Assembly: GCF_011777495.1 (NCBI RefSeq)
Contig: NZ_JAATJS010000002.1
Coordinates: forward strand, 496,001 to 560,000
DNA from: Microvirga terricola
GTDB taxonomy: Bacteria; Pseudomonadota; Alphaproteobacteria; Rhizobiales; Beijerinckiaceae
Reading direction: 5' to 3'
DNA: 64,000 bases
Shown: piece after piece, positions 10,879-18,938 of the stretch
Position numbering within the stretch: the stretch's first letter is position 1
Layout of the letters: every line of letters begins with the position of its first letter
The notes under the pieces: generated by a model
The model's input: only the letters and a program-made list of their open reading frames with translations
What the model was told of the DNA's origin: nothing
The model's database searches: none
Program-made: the position numbers and the translations under genes

Positions 10879-10907
10879 GTCATGGCCGGACATGTTCCGG
10901 CCATGAC
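10879..10907. repeat. perfect REP-like palindrome between binding-protein and permease genes
   Basis: GTCATGGCCGGA (10879-10890) pairs with TCCGGCCATGAC (10896-10907) over the loop CATGT. There is no T-run, so it looks like an mRNA-stabilising or attenuating hairpin and not a full terminator. The arm resembles the repeats at 2643-2678. Confidence 0.75.
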
Positions 10908-10963
10908 ATTTCTTAAGTCTGTGCCAAGGCGTGGATGCTCGGCGCGAGGCCGAGCACTGCGCC

Positions 10964-12100
10964 TTAGTTGGCGACCTTTTTCTCGTACGATTCGAGAATG
11001 TCGTTGAAGTACGGGCCGATCGGGAACGGCTTGCCCTTGGCCGAGAGATCCTCAGGCGAGATGTCCGTGAAGAGCGCTTGCCAAGCGGCCTTGTCGAGCT
11101 TGCCTTCGAGATTTTTGGCGTCGATGCCCGGATACCAGTTGAAGCGCTTCACGATGCCTTCGGCCTGCACGTCCGGGCTGGTGGCGAGCGCAACGAACTC
11201 GGCGGCGAGTTTTTCCTGCGCGGTCTTGTTCGGGATCGCGTAGTACATCGGCTGGCCCGGCATGCCGGGCGAGATGAGCTTCAGGCGCATGTTCGGCGGC
11301 AGCTTGCCGTCGGCTTTCCAGGTGTAGAACATGTCGACCCAAACCGGACCCATGGCGATTTCGCCGCGGTTCAACATGTCGAGCGTGCCCGCGTTGCCGG
11401 GGGTGATGATGACGTTCTTGTTGAAGTCCTTGAGGTCGGCGAGGGACTTATCCCAAGCGGCCTTGGTGGCTGCATCATAGGGGCCGGCTTCCAGCTTCGC
11501 CGCGTCGCCGCCGAAGGCAGTGACCCAGCCCGTCACGAAAGCGACGCCGGACATGCCGCCCTTGATGCCGTTATAGCCGAATTGCTTCGGGTTCTTCGCA
11601 GCCCAGTCGCGCAGCTCGACATAGCTCGACGGCGGGGTCTTCACGAGGTCGGGGTTGTAGGCGATGGCCGTCTGCGAGTGGAACATCGGCATCACGTAGC
11701 CCGACACATCCGCGCCGAGCGAGTTCGTCGCCGTGTCGCGCGTCACCAGTTTACCAGTCGACAGCTTGTCGCGATACTTGTTGAGCAGGCCTTCCTGCAC
11801 CATCGTGCCGGCGGCTTTCTGGTGAATCACGACCACGTCGAAATCGACAGCAGCGGCGCCTGCCTTCTTCTGCGCATCAAGCTTCTCATAGATCTTCTGC
11901 GAACCGCCGTCGCCGGGGCCGGTGCCGACCGCGACAACCTTCACGCCGGGATGCGACTTCTCGAACATCGGCCCGAGATAGTCCTTGATATAATCGACCA
12001 TGTTCTGGTCGCCTGCAGTCGCGACGTTCAAGGTCTGCGCCTGAGCCGGGAGGGCCAGCAGAGCGGCCGTGAAGCTCAGAGCCATGACGCTCTTGTGCAT
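10964..12100 (-). CDS. extracellular solute-binding protein (ABC importer, family 1)
   Basis: 378 residues. The signal peptide MHKSVMALSFTAALLALPAQA ends at an A-Q-A site, so the mature protein is periplasmic. The core shows the bilobal family-1 pattern (LNVATAGDQNMVDYIKDYLGP near the start; YNPDLVK and WAAKNPKQFGYNG in the middle). It captures the substrate for the permeases at 9136-10856. It lies 11 bases downstream of the ATPase stop, so they form one operon. No ligand-specific residues can be assigned by eye; the neighbouring EEP enzyme hints at a phosphorus-containing ligand. Confidence 0.9.
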   Translation of the reverse strand: MHKSVMALSFTAALLALPAQAQTLNVATAGDQNMVDYIKDYLGPMFEKSHPGVKVVAVGTGPGDGGSQKIYEKLDAQKKAGAAAVDFDVVVIHQKAAGTMVQEGLLNKYRDKLSTGKLVTRDTATNSLGADVSGYVMPMFHSQTAIAYNPDLVKTPPSSYVELRDWAAKNPKQFGYNGIKGGMSGVAFVTGWVTAFGGDAAKLEAGPYDAATKAAWDKSLADLKDFNKNVIITPGNAGTLDMLNRGEIAMGPVWVDMFYTWKADGKLPPNMRLKLISPGMPGQPMYYAIPNKTAQEKLAAEFVALATSPDVQAEGIVKRFNWYPGIDAKNLEGKLDKAAWQALFTDISPEDLSAKGKPFPIGPYFNDILESYEKKVAN

Positions 12101-12111
12101 GGTGGTGGTCC

Positions 12112-13188
12112 TTATTGGGCGCTTGGGAACAGGTGAAGGGATTCCAGCGGCAAGCGCAGTCCGACTGGATGACCGAGGTCGAGATAGCGATCGTCTGTCA
12201 CGGTAAAGTGACGGTCCTTCGTGGCGACGACATAGCGATAATGTCCGCCCGGATAGGTGCGCTGCGTGATGCTGCCCGGCAGCACGATGGCGCCTTCACT
12301 CTTCGCGTCGGGAGCTTGGATCGATGCGACGTCGTCGCGGAAATAGGCCGTAACCGCGCCCATCGGCGCGTTGCCGTTCCACAGCGTCGGCGCATCCTGC
12401 CCGTGCGCCATCACCTCCAACCCGGAAGCGCCCTGGCGGACGTCGAGATCGAGGGTGTTGTCCGCGCCCATGAAGCTCGCGACGAAGGGCGAGACCGGGT
12501 TGTCGTAGACGTCCTTCGGCGCTCCCACCTGCGCGATTCGGCCCGCGTCCATCACCACGATCCGGTCGGCCATGGTCATGGCCTCCTCACGGTCGTGCGT
12601 GACCTGGATGGCGGTGAAGCCGAGGCGGCTCTGCAGCGACTTGATTTCCGCACGCACCTGGATGCGCACCTTCGCGTCGAGGTTCGACAAAGGCTCGTCG
12701 AGAAGCAGGAGGTCGGGCTCGATGGCGAGCGCGCGGCCCAGCGCAACGCGCTGGCGCTGGCCACCGGAGAGCTGGGTGACCTTGCGGTCTTCAAGCCCGG
12801 TGAGGTTGAGCATCCGCAGCACGATCTCAACCCGCGCGCGTGTATCCGCCTTCGATAGGCCGCGAAGGCGCAGGCCGTAGCCCACATTGCCGAGAACGGT
12901 CATGTGCGGCCAGAGCGCGTAAGATTGAAACATCATGGCAATGCCGCGCTTTTCCGGCGGCGTGTTCACCACGTCCTGGCCGAAAAGCCGGATCGCGCCG
13001 CCAGCGGCTTTCTGGAAGCCGGCGATGGTGCGTAACAATGTTGTCTTGCCGCAGCCCGACGAGCCCAGGATGGCGATGAATTCGCCCGGCGCCACGTCGA
13101 GATCGACGCCATGAAGCACGCGCTGCGTGCCGTAATCGACCTTGAGGTCGTCGATTGCGATCGCAATCGAGGCAGATGTCCCGGCCAT
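12112..13188 (-). CDS. ABC transporter ATP-binding protein with TOBE-type C-terminus
   Basis: 358 residues. Walker A GSSGCGKTT (42-50), Q-loop MMFQSYALWPHM, signature LSGGQRQRVALGRA, Walker B LLLLDEPLSNLD and the switch His in QVTHDREEA are all intact. The extra C-terminal 110 residues fit the TOBE/OB regulatory domain of the PotA/PhnT/UgpC type. GGAGG upstream of ATG 13188 decides the start. It is the first gene of the minus-strand operon ATPase, binding protein, two permeases, EEP enzyme. Confidence 0.93.
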   Translation of the reverse strand: MAGTSASIAIAIDDLKVDYGTQRVLHGVDLDVAPGEFIAILGSSGCGKTTLLRTIAGFQKAAGGAIRLFGQDVVNTPPEKRGIAMMFQSYALWPHMTVLGNVGYGLRLRGLSKADTRARVEIVLRMLNLTGLEDRKVTQLSGGQRQRVALGRALAIEPDLLLLDEPLSNLDAKVRIQVRAEIKSLQSRLGFTAIQVTHDREEAMTMADRIVVMDAGRIAQVGAPKDVYDNPVSPFVASFMGADNTLDLDVRQGASGLEVMAHGQDAPTLWNGNAPMGAVTAYFRDDVASIQAPDAKSEGAIVLPGSITQRTYPGGHYRYVVATKDRHFTVTDDRYLDLGHPVGLRLPLESLHLFPSAQ

Positions 13189-13333
13189 TGTAATCCTCCC
13201 ACATCGCACGCTTCAGCGTGTCTCTCGTAGGCACGCATCAAAACACGGTTGCCGGCTAAGGAAAAGATCCTTCTCTTAGGGCCGCCAGATTTCCTCTACG
13301 GACGGGGTATTTCAGTTCTGTGACATCCCGGTA

Positions 13334-13366
13334 CCCTTTGAAGGCACGCCGCGTTGTGCCAAAGGG
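13334..13366. other. stem-loop in the divergent promoter region upstream of the YkgJ-like gene
   Basis: CCCTTT (13334-13339) pairs with AAAGGG (13361-13366), and the inner GGCAC (13343-13347) pairs with GTGCC (13356-13360), with a three-base bulge on the left arm. It lies 46 bases before the YkgJ start, within its likely leader. A regulatory role is only a possibility. Confidence 0.35.
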
Positions 13367-13411
13367 AGTATGCGCGGCGACCGCGCACGAGTTCGGCTTA
13401 AAGGAGATGTC

Positions 13412-13834
13412 ATGACGGATAAGGTGACCAAGAACAGCGGGCCGCGTTTGCATTACGATTGCACCAAGTGCCTGGCGTTCTGCTGCTCGATCTATGAGCG
13501 CGTCGCGGTCACCAAGCGGGACATCGCCCGCCTCGGCAAGCATTTCGGCGTTTCGGCGGAAGAAGCGAAACGGCGTTACACGACCGATTTCCAAGGCGAG
13601 CGGGTGCTAAAGCGCGTGAAGGACGTGGTCTTCGAGGAGACCTGCGCCTTCCTCGACCAGAAGACGCGCGGCTGCACGATCTATCACGGCCGCCCGGAAG
13701 TCTGCCGCACCTATCCCGGCCAGTCGCGCTGCGCCTATTACGACGTGCTAAAGTTCGAGCGCACGCAGCAGGACGATCCGAATGTTGTGCCTCAGGTGAA
13801 GATCATCTTTCGTGAGGACGAGGCGGGGGAATAG
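13412..13834 (+). CDS. YkgJ-family cysteine-cluster protein
   Basis: 140 residues. Cysteines at 17, 20, 24 and 25 (DCTKCLAFCCS) and a later set in EETCAF, RGCTIY, EVCRTYPG and SRCAYY form the pattern of the YkgJ/CxxCxxCC zinc/iron-chelating family. The biochemical function is not established. AAAGGAG eight bases before ATG 13412 fixes the start; an in-frame ATG 42 bases upstream has no such site. Its 3' end overlaps the convergent HlyD-like gene by 32 bases. Confidence 0.88.
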   Translation: MTDKVTKNSGPRLHYDCTKCLAFCCSIYERVAVTKRDIARLGKHFGVSAEEAKRRYTTDFQGERVLKRVKDVVFEETCAFLDQKTRGCTIYHGRPEVCRTYPGQSRCAYYDVLKFERTQQDDPNVVPQVKIIFREDEAGE

Positions 13835-14762
13835 GGATAGGTGCAGGCGGGGGCGCGGCGGGAGACGCTGTGCTCTCGGGCGAGGGCGTGACCTTCGTTC
13901 CCGGTTCGACGACGATCGTCGCAGTCATGCCTGCACTCAACCTCACCGTGTCCGGCACATGATCGAGCGCGATGCGCACCGGGATGCGCTGCGCCAACCT
14001 CACCCAACTGAAGGTGGGATTGACGTTGGCGATGAGATCGCCAGCGCCCTGAATCATCTCGCGGTCGACGATGGCGCGAGCCACGCTCTCCACATGTCCT
14101 TCGATTTCGTCGGGAAAGCCCATCAACCGCACCGCGGCCTTGTTGCCTTCATGGATGTGGCGGAGCTTCGTCTCCTCGAAATAACCTGAGACATAGAACG
14201 AGTCACTGTTGACCACGGCGACCACCGGCTTGCCTGCCGTCGCGTAGTCGCCCGCGTTGAGGCGAAGGTTCGTCACGTAACCGTTGACCGGTGAGCGAAC
14301 CTCTGTCCGATCCAGGTTGAGTTGCGCGACATTGAGCGCGGCAAGCGCTTGGTCGTAGGCCGTCGCCGCAGTTGCCGCGGCGGTTTCGGCCTGTTCGCGC
14401 GCTTCTGCCGTGATGGCCAAGCTGCTCAAGAGGTTGCGCCGCTCCAATTCGCGTTGGCGCTGTTGCTGCTGTTGTTCCAGGCCGGAAAGATTGGCCTGGG
14501 CCTGCGCGAGCGCATAGCGATAGCGCTCGGGATCGATAACGAAGAGAAGGTCTCCCTTCTTGACCGTTTGATTGTCCTTCACATGCACCTGCGCGATAGG
14601 ACCCGACACGTCGGGCGCGATCTCGACGATGTCGACGCGCACGCGTCCATCCCGCGTCCAGGGATTGGTGACGTAGGACTGCCAGGCGAACCAGCCCGCC
14701 GCTGCAGCCGCTGCGGCGACGAAAGTCGTGATGACGACGCGGGTGGTGCGAGAAACGGCCAC
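13803..14762 (-). CDS. HlyD/AaeA-family periplasmic efflux adaptor
   Basis: 319 residues. An N-terminal membrane anchor (residues 8-28) is followed by the biotinyl-lipoyl half-motif (ISGPIAQVHVKDNQTVKKGD region), a Gln-rich alpha-helical hairpin and the second lipoyl half RSPVNGYVTNLRLNAGD. The tail is rich in Pro (APPPAPIPIPPP). It would bridge the inner-membrane FUSC pump to an outer-membrane channel. The start is GTG at 14762, three bases after the DUF1656 stop. The order FUSC, DUF1656, HlyD matches the aaeBXA type of aromatic carboxylic acid efflux systems. Confidence 0.9.
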   Translation of the reverse strand: MAVSRTTRVVITTFVAAAAAAAGWFAWQSYVTNPWTRDGRVRVDIVEIAPDVSGPIAQVHVKDNQTVKKGDLLFVIDPERYRYALAQAQANLSGLEQQQQQRQRELERRNLLSSLAITAEAREQAETAAATAATAYDQALAALNVAQLNLDRTEVRSPVNGYVTNLRLNAGDYATAGKPVVAVVNSDSFYVSGYFEETKLRHIHEGNKAAVRLMGFPDEIEGHVESVARAIVDREMIQGAGDLIANVNPTFSWVRLAQRIPVRIALDHVPDTVRLSAGMTATIVVEPGTKVTPSPESTASPAAPPPAPIPIPPPRPHER

Positions 14763-14765
14763 GGC

Positions 14766-14972
14766 TCAACCACCCCATCGAAAGACGGCAAGGATGCAGC
14801 CGGACAGGATGAGGACATAAAGCGCCGTGTTGAAGAGGGAGGGATGCCACACGACGCGCTCGATCCCCATCCAGCTCAGAACCTTCGACAACGCGTACCA
14901 CAACACGCCGGCCAGAGCTGCGTAGGCCAGAAGAGGCGGCAGGAAGATTCCAAAGAAGTCGATTTCCTTGAT
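14766..14972 (-). CDS. DUF1656 (AaeX-like) small membrane protein, start codon ATC
   Basis: 68 residues reading KEIDFFGIFLPPLLAYAALA after the initiator, with two membrane segments and ending AVFRWGG. Length and sequence fit AaeX/DUF1656 proteins, which lie between the FUSC pump and the adaptor. At the expected start (14970-14972) the codon is ATC, not ATG, and no good in-frame ATG, GTG or TTG lies nearby at the right place. GAGG is present about ten bases upstream. The same base change also removes the FUSC stop. ATC is a very weak initiator, so expression is uncertain: either a real mutation or a base-call error at 14970. Confidence 0.75.
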   Translation of the reverse strand: MKEIDFFGIFLPPLLAYAALAGVLWYALSKVLSWMGIERVVWHPSLFNTALYVLILSGCILAVFRWGG

Positions 14973-17041
14973 CCTGTGGGCGCCTCGTTGCGCAGGACCT
15001 CCGGCACGAGATGCGGCCGCGCGACGTCGAAGAAATCCTGGTGCCGATGCAGAGCGCTTCCCAACGCGACGAGCGCGGTCAGTACGTCTGCGCCCGCAGC
15101 GCCGCCTTCCTCCAGCAGCAGCGCCGCCGCCCAGTCGATTTCGGGCAGCGCGGTTATGTGCGAGACGCCGTCTTTGAGCGCGCCGAAATGCGCGGCGAGC
15201 GCGGCAAAGACCTGATCGAGCGAACGGGCGAGGGGGGCGGACAGTGATGTTCTGGCTTGTTTCAAATTCAGGATGTTGAAGCCGACGCGCAGGGCCGAGA
15301 GCGCGCTTCGCATGATCGCGCGCTGATCCGGATGCCGGGTGTCGAGGCGTGAGAAGAGCGCGTTGATGCGGTCGAACATCCGGCTCGCGAAGCGGTTGCG
15401 ATCGACTGGCGATATCGCGGCGGCGATGCGCTCGAGATCGCGCAGGATGCCGCGCCGGATGCGTCGCACTGTCCATTCAGTTCCGAGCGGGCGCAGAAGG
15501 CGGAAACTCAGGATGCTCGCCACGATACCGATGAGAAGCGCCGAGGCGGAATTGATATAGGCCGCCATGTCGGTCTGCATGGATGTGTTGGAAAGGCTTA
15601 AGAGCGCGGCGAGGTTCAGGCCAAGCGGCGTGACCAGTGTGCCGATGCGCGGCAGGGCCAGAAGCACGCCGAAGGGCAGGTAGAACGGCAGCAGCACTAT
15701 CACCAGGGAGGGAAAGTCGTCGATCAGAGGAAAGACCGCGAAGAGGTAAATCGCGGCGACGACTGCCGAGAGAAAGGTCATGCGCAAAAAGTTCTCCGCC
15801 GCTGTTGCCGGATCGTCGAGGGAGGCGAGAATGCTGCACATGATGCCGCTGAAGATGACCGCCGAACTACCATGCGGCCAGCCTGTCGCGACCCAGAATG
15901 CGGAGGCAAGCAAAACCGTGACCGTCGAGATCGCGCCCGCGACGAGCGCCAGAGTTAGATCGCGATAGCGCGCGGAAGAGGGCGCGGCTTCCGGCATCTG
16001 CAAGGGGCGCCCGGCATAAAGGCTGTCGCGCAGCACAAGGACGCGCTGCCACGTTCCCAAAGCATCGCGCAGGCGGGTCAGGATGTTGCGCACCAGAATG
16101 TTTTGATGATCGCGCACCAGATCGTCGAAGCCGGGTAATGCATGCGCGAGCCTGCTTTGAAGGTCGGTAATCCAGGATGACAGCTCGGGGTCTCGTGCGA
16201 GCGGCTCGTCGCGGTCGAGCAAAGCCGCGACCTCGTCGAAGAAGGGCCGCAACGCTCCCTGCTTGGTTGGCGCGTGGCTTCGCAGAAGCGCTGCCCGGTC
16301 GTTGATGGCGACGAGAAGCGAGAGCAGCATCAGCACCTGTCCCTGCAAGTGGCGCGTGACATCGCCCGCGGCGCGAACGGACGGCGTGTCGAAGGCCGCA
16401 TAGACGCGAAGTGCGTCGAGGGCGATCACATCGGCGATCATCTTGCGCTGGTCGGCGAGGGTCTTTTCTTCCTCGCTCTCACCGCGGAGCACGTCGCCGA
16501 CCCAGCGCGCGGCCGCGGTCAGCGTCGCGTCGACGGAAATGCGCAGGGCCTCGCCGGCACGGCGCGGAAACACGAGCTGGCTCACCAGCGTGGCGCAGCC
16601 GATTCCGATGATGATTTCGAGGCAGCGGCCAACCGCATAGTCGAAGGCCGTGTCCGGCGCGAGCGCCGCGGGAATGCCGATGATCGCGGCGGTGTAGCCC
16701 GACAGCATCGCGCCATAGGCCGCGGGCGCGTCGCGCAGCAGCACCGCGACGAAGGTGCAAAGGCCGATCCAGAGGGCAAGCGATGTGAGGAAGAACGGGC
16801 CGACCTGGGCAAAGGCCCCAACGAGGACGAGAGCGACCACGGCGCCCACCACCGTTCCCGTGACCCGGAACAGGGACTTCGCCACCACCATGCCGGTGAT
16901 GGGCTGGGACACGACGAAGACCGTCAGCATGGCCCAGCTCGGCTGGGTCAGGTCGAGAATGAAGGCGAGGTAGAGGGCAAGCATCGCCGCGCCGAAGGTC
17001 TTCATCGCGAAAACCACCTCTCGCCAGCTCGGCTGCGGCAT
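14876..17041 (-). CDS. FUSC-family inner-membrane efflux protein, read-through C-terminus
   Basis: 721 residues as it stands. Two blocks of about five membrane segments (residues 10-150 and 365-500) flank cytoplasmic helical regions, the layout of FUSC/AaeB pumps that export aromatic carboxylic acids. ATG 17041 has GAGGGAC nine bases upstream. The expected stop at 14969-14971 is TCA (Ser) where TGA would be normal, so the frame continues another 31 codons through the DUF1656 gene and adds an Arg/Ser-rich tail. With a TGA there the protein would have 690 residues and overlap DUF1656 as ATGA. The tail is probably an artefact of that single base. Confidence 0.88.
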   Translation of the reverse strand: MPQPSWREVVFAMKTFGAAMLALYLAFILDLTQPSWAMLTVFVVSQPITGMVVAKSLFRVTGTVVGAVVALVLVGAFAQVGPFFLTSLALWIGLCTFVAVLLRDAPAAYGAMLSGYTAAIIGIPAALAPDTAFDYAVGRCLEIIIGIGCATLVSQLVFPRRAGEALRISVDATLTAAARWVGDVLRGESEEEKTLADQRKMIADVIALDALRVYAAFDTPSVRAAGDVTRHLQGQVLMLLSLLVAINDRAALLRSHAPTKQGALRPFFDEVAALLDRDEPLARDPELSSWITDLQSRLAHALPGFDDLVRDHQNILVRNILTRLRDALGTWQRVLVLRDSLYAGRPLQMPEAAPSSARYRDLTLALVAGAISTVTVLLASAFWVATGWPHGSSAVIFSGIMCSILASLDDPATAAENFLRMTFLSAVVAAIYLFAVFPLIDDFPSLVIVLLPFYLPFGVLLALPRIGTLVTPLGLNLAALLSLSNTSMQTDMAAYINSASALLIGIVASILSFRLLRPLGTEWTVRRIRRGILRDLERIAAAISPVDRNRFASRMFDRINALFSRLDTRHPDQRAIMRSALSALRVGFNILNLKQARTSLSAPLARSLDQVFAALAAHFGALKDGVSHITALPEIDWAAALLLEEGGAAGADVLTALVALGSALHRHQDFFDVARPHLVPEVLRNEAPTGSRKSTSLESSCRLFWPTQLWPACCGTRCRRF

Positions 17042-17257
17042 GAATTAAATGTCCCTCAGGGGCGCGGTATTCCAAGGATAGATAGAGTGGGACAGGGGGA
17101 GGCCCAGGCTGTGCGGCGGCATGGCTCGGGATGCCGGACTGGCAACCCAGCCTTGCACCTTGCGGCGGGGCTTGGCGAGTGGTTCTGGTCTATAGCCAAC
17201 TCGGAGAACGTATCAAAAATCCGGGGCGCGCCCGGATTGCGAAAAAAGAAACGCCAC

Positions 17258-18481
17258 ATGGACACGAGATCGCCGGCTCTTGCCGCTACGCCCCCAAAGA
17301 CCCTGGCCGATGGCACGGTGGTTCCGATTCTCGCGGCGATCAGCGTCTCGCACATGCTGAACGACCTGATCCAGTCGTTGCTCCCGGCGATCTATCCGAT
17401 CCTCAAGGCGAACTTTCGCCTCGACTTCGGCCAGATCGGCCTGTTGACGCTGACCTTCCAGTTCACCGCCTCTCTTCTCCAGCCTCTGGTCGGGTACTTC
17501 ACGGACCTCAGGCCGCGCCCGTTCTCGCTGGTCGTCGGCATGGGCTTCACGCTGCTCGGGCTGCTCACGCTCTCGCAGGCCGGCTCCTATCCGCTGCTGC
17601 TTCTCGGCGCGGGGCTCGTCGGCATGGGCTCCTCCGTGTTCCACCCGGAATCCTCCCGCGTCGCACGCATGGCCTCCGGCGGCAGGCATGGGTTGGCGCA
17701 GTCGGTGTTTCAGGTCGGTGGCAATGCGGGCTCGGCTCTCGGGCCGCTGCTCGCCGCCTTCATCGTCGTGCCCTTCGGTCAGGGGAGTATCGCTTGGTTC
17801 TCAGGCGTCGCGTTGATCGCCATGATCATCCTGTTCAATGTCGGGCGTTGGTACCATGTCAAGGTTGCGGCGCTGAAGGCGAAGCCGCGCACGGCTGACA
17901 CGAAATCGGCCTTCTCGAAAAAGCGCATCGCGGTCTCGATTACGATCCTCATGCTGCTGGTGTTCTCGAAGAACTTTTATACGGCGAGCATCAGCAGCTA
18001 TTTCACCTTCTATCTCATCGGCAAATTCCATCTGCCGGTGCAGGATGCGCAGATCTATCTCTTCATCTTCCTCGCCGCGATCGCGGCGGGCACGGTGCTC
18101 GGCGGCATCATCGGCGATAGGATCGGGCGGCGTTACGTGATCTGGATCTCGATCCTCGGCGTGCTGCCGTTCACGCTCGTCCTGCCTTACGCCAACCTGT
18201 TCTGGACGGGTGTGCTGAGCGTGCTGATCGGGTTGATCCTCGCCTCCGCCTTCTCAGCTATTCTCGTCTATGCGACAGAACTGGTGCCGGGCCGCGTCGG
18301 CATGATCGCCGGGCTGTTCTTCGGCCTGTCCTTCGGCATGGGCGGGTTGGGCGCGGCGGTGCTGGGGCAGCTGGCGGACCACACGAGTATCGACTTCGTC
18401 TATCGCGTCTGCTCATTCCTGCCGGCTATCGGGCTGCTCGCGTACTTCCTGCCGAAGATCGAGCGTCCGCACGCGCGCTAG
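17258..18481 (+). CDS. fsr: MFS transporter, fosmidomycin-resistance (Fsr) type
   Basis: 407 residues with twelve membrane segments. SHMLNDLIQSLLPAIYPILK near the N-terminus and GMGSSVFHPESSRVARMASGG after segment 4 are characteristic of Fsr-type exporters, which give resistance to fosmidomycin in E. coli. It probably exports a small drug-like or metabolic compound by proton antiport. ATG 17258 follows an A-rich stretch (GAAAAAAGAA). A much longer in-frame extension upstream is only the antisense of FUSC. It is divergent from the FUSC operon with about 215 bases between starts, where I see no clear operator. Confidence 0.88.
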   Translation: MDTRSPALAATPPKTLADGTVVPILAAISVSHMLNDLIQSLLPAIYPILKANFRLDFGQIGLLTLTFQFTASLLQPLVGYFTDLRPRPFSLVVGMGFTLLGLLTLSQAGSYPLLLLGAGLVGMGSSVFHPESSRVARMASGGRHGLAQSVFQVGGNAGSALGPLLAAFIVVPFGQGSIAWFSGVALIAMIILFNVGRWYHVKVAALKAKPRTADTKSAFSKKRIAVSITILMLLVFSKNFYTASISSYFTFYLIGKFHLPVQDAQIYLFIFLAAIAAGTVLGGIIGDRIGRRYVIWISILGVLPFTLVLPYANLFWTGVLSVLIGLILASAFSAILVYATELVPGRVGMIAGLFFGLSFGMGGLGAAVLGQLADHTSIDFVYRVCSFLPAIGLLAYFLPKIERPHAR

Positions 18482-18567
18482 ACGGAACAGGTCGAGAATG
18501 AGATCGGTCAAGACGGTGCCGGCAGCATCATGACAAGGTGGGGCAGCCACATTGGCGGAGGCCTGTC

Positions 18568-18936
18568 ATGTCGCTGCTGCGCCCGCTGGATCCTGCCTTC
18601 CCGATTGAACGTCAGATCGCACTCGATGTCGCCCCGGTCGTGCTCGTGAACCTCTTCACACTCGACAAGGCGGACGAGCAAAAGTTCCTGCAAGCCTGGC
18701 AGGACGACGCCGCATTCATGAAGCGGCAGCCGGGCTTCATCTCCACTCAACTTCACCGCGCGATTGGCGAAAATCCGACCTATCTCAACTATGCGGTTTG
18801 GGAATCGATCGCCGCCTTTCGTGCAGCGTTCACACATCCGGAATTCAGGGCGAGCCTGTCGGCTTATCCATCCTCGGCCGTCGCGTCCCTGCATCTGTTC
18901 CAGAAAGTGAGCGTGCCGGGTATCTGCGTGGCGTAG
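18568..18936 (+). CDS. antibiotic biosynthesis monooxygenase (ABM)-fold protein
   Basis: 122 residues. The stretch VVLVNLFTLDKADEQKFLQA, then QPGFISTQLHR and NYAVWESIAAFRAAF, shows the beta-alpha-beta pattern of the dimeric alpha-beta barrel ABM fold. Members are small oxygenases or heme-degrading or detoxifying enzymes; the substrate is unknown. GGAGG sits 6-10 bases before ATG 18568. It is convergent with the peroxidase gene ending at 18939. Confidence 0.8.
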   Translation: MSLLRPLDPAFPIERQIALDVAPVVLVNLFTLDKADEQKFLQAWQDDAAFMKRQPGFISTQLHRAIGENPTYLNYAVWESIAAFRAAFTHPEFRASLSAYPSSAVASLHLFQKVSVPGICVA

Positions 18937-18938
18937 GG

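Noticed and set aside
10931..12136. 401-codon plus-strand frame opposite the binding-protein gene
   Set aside because: High-GC antisense frame; the minus strand encodes a complete secreted binding protein.
16274..17257. N-terminal extension of the Fsr-type transporter
   Set aside because: 328 codons of charged, Arg/His/Gly-rich antisense of FUSC, with no membrane segments.
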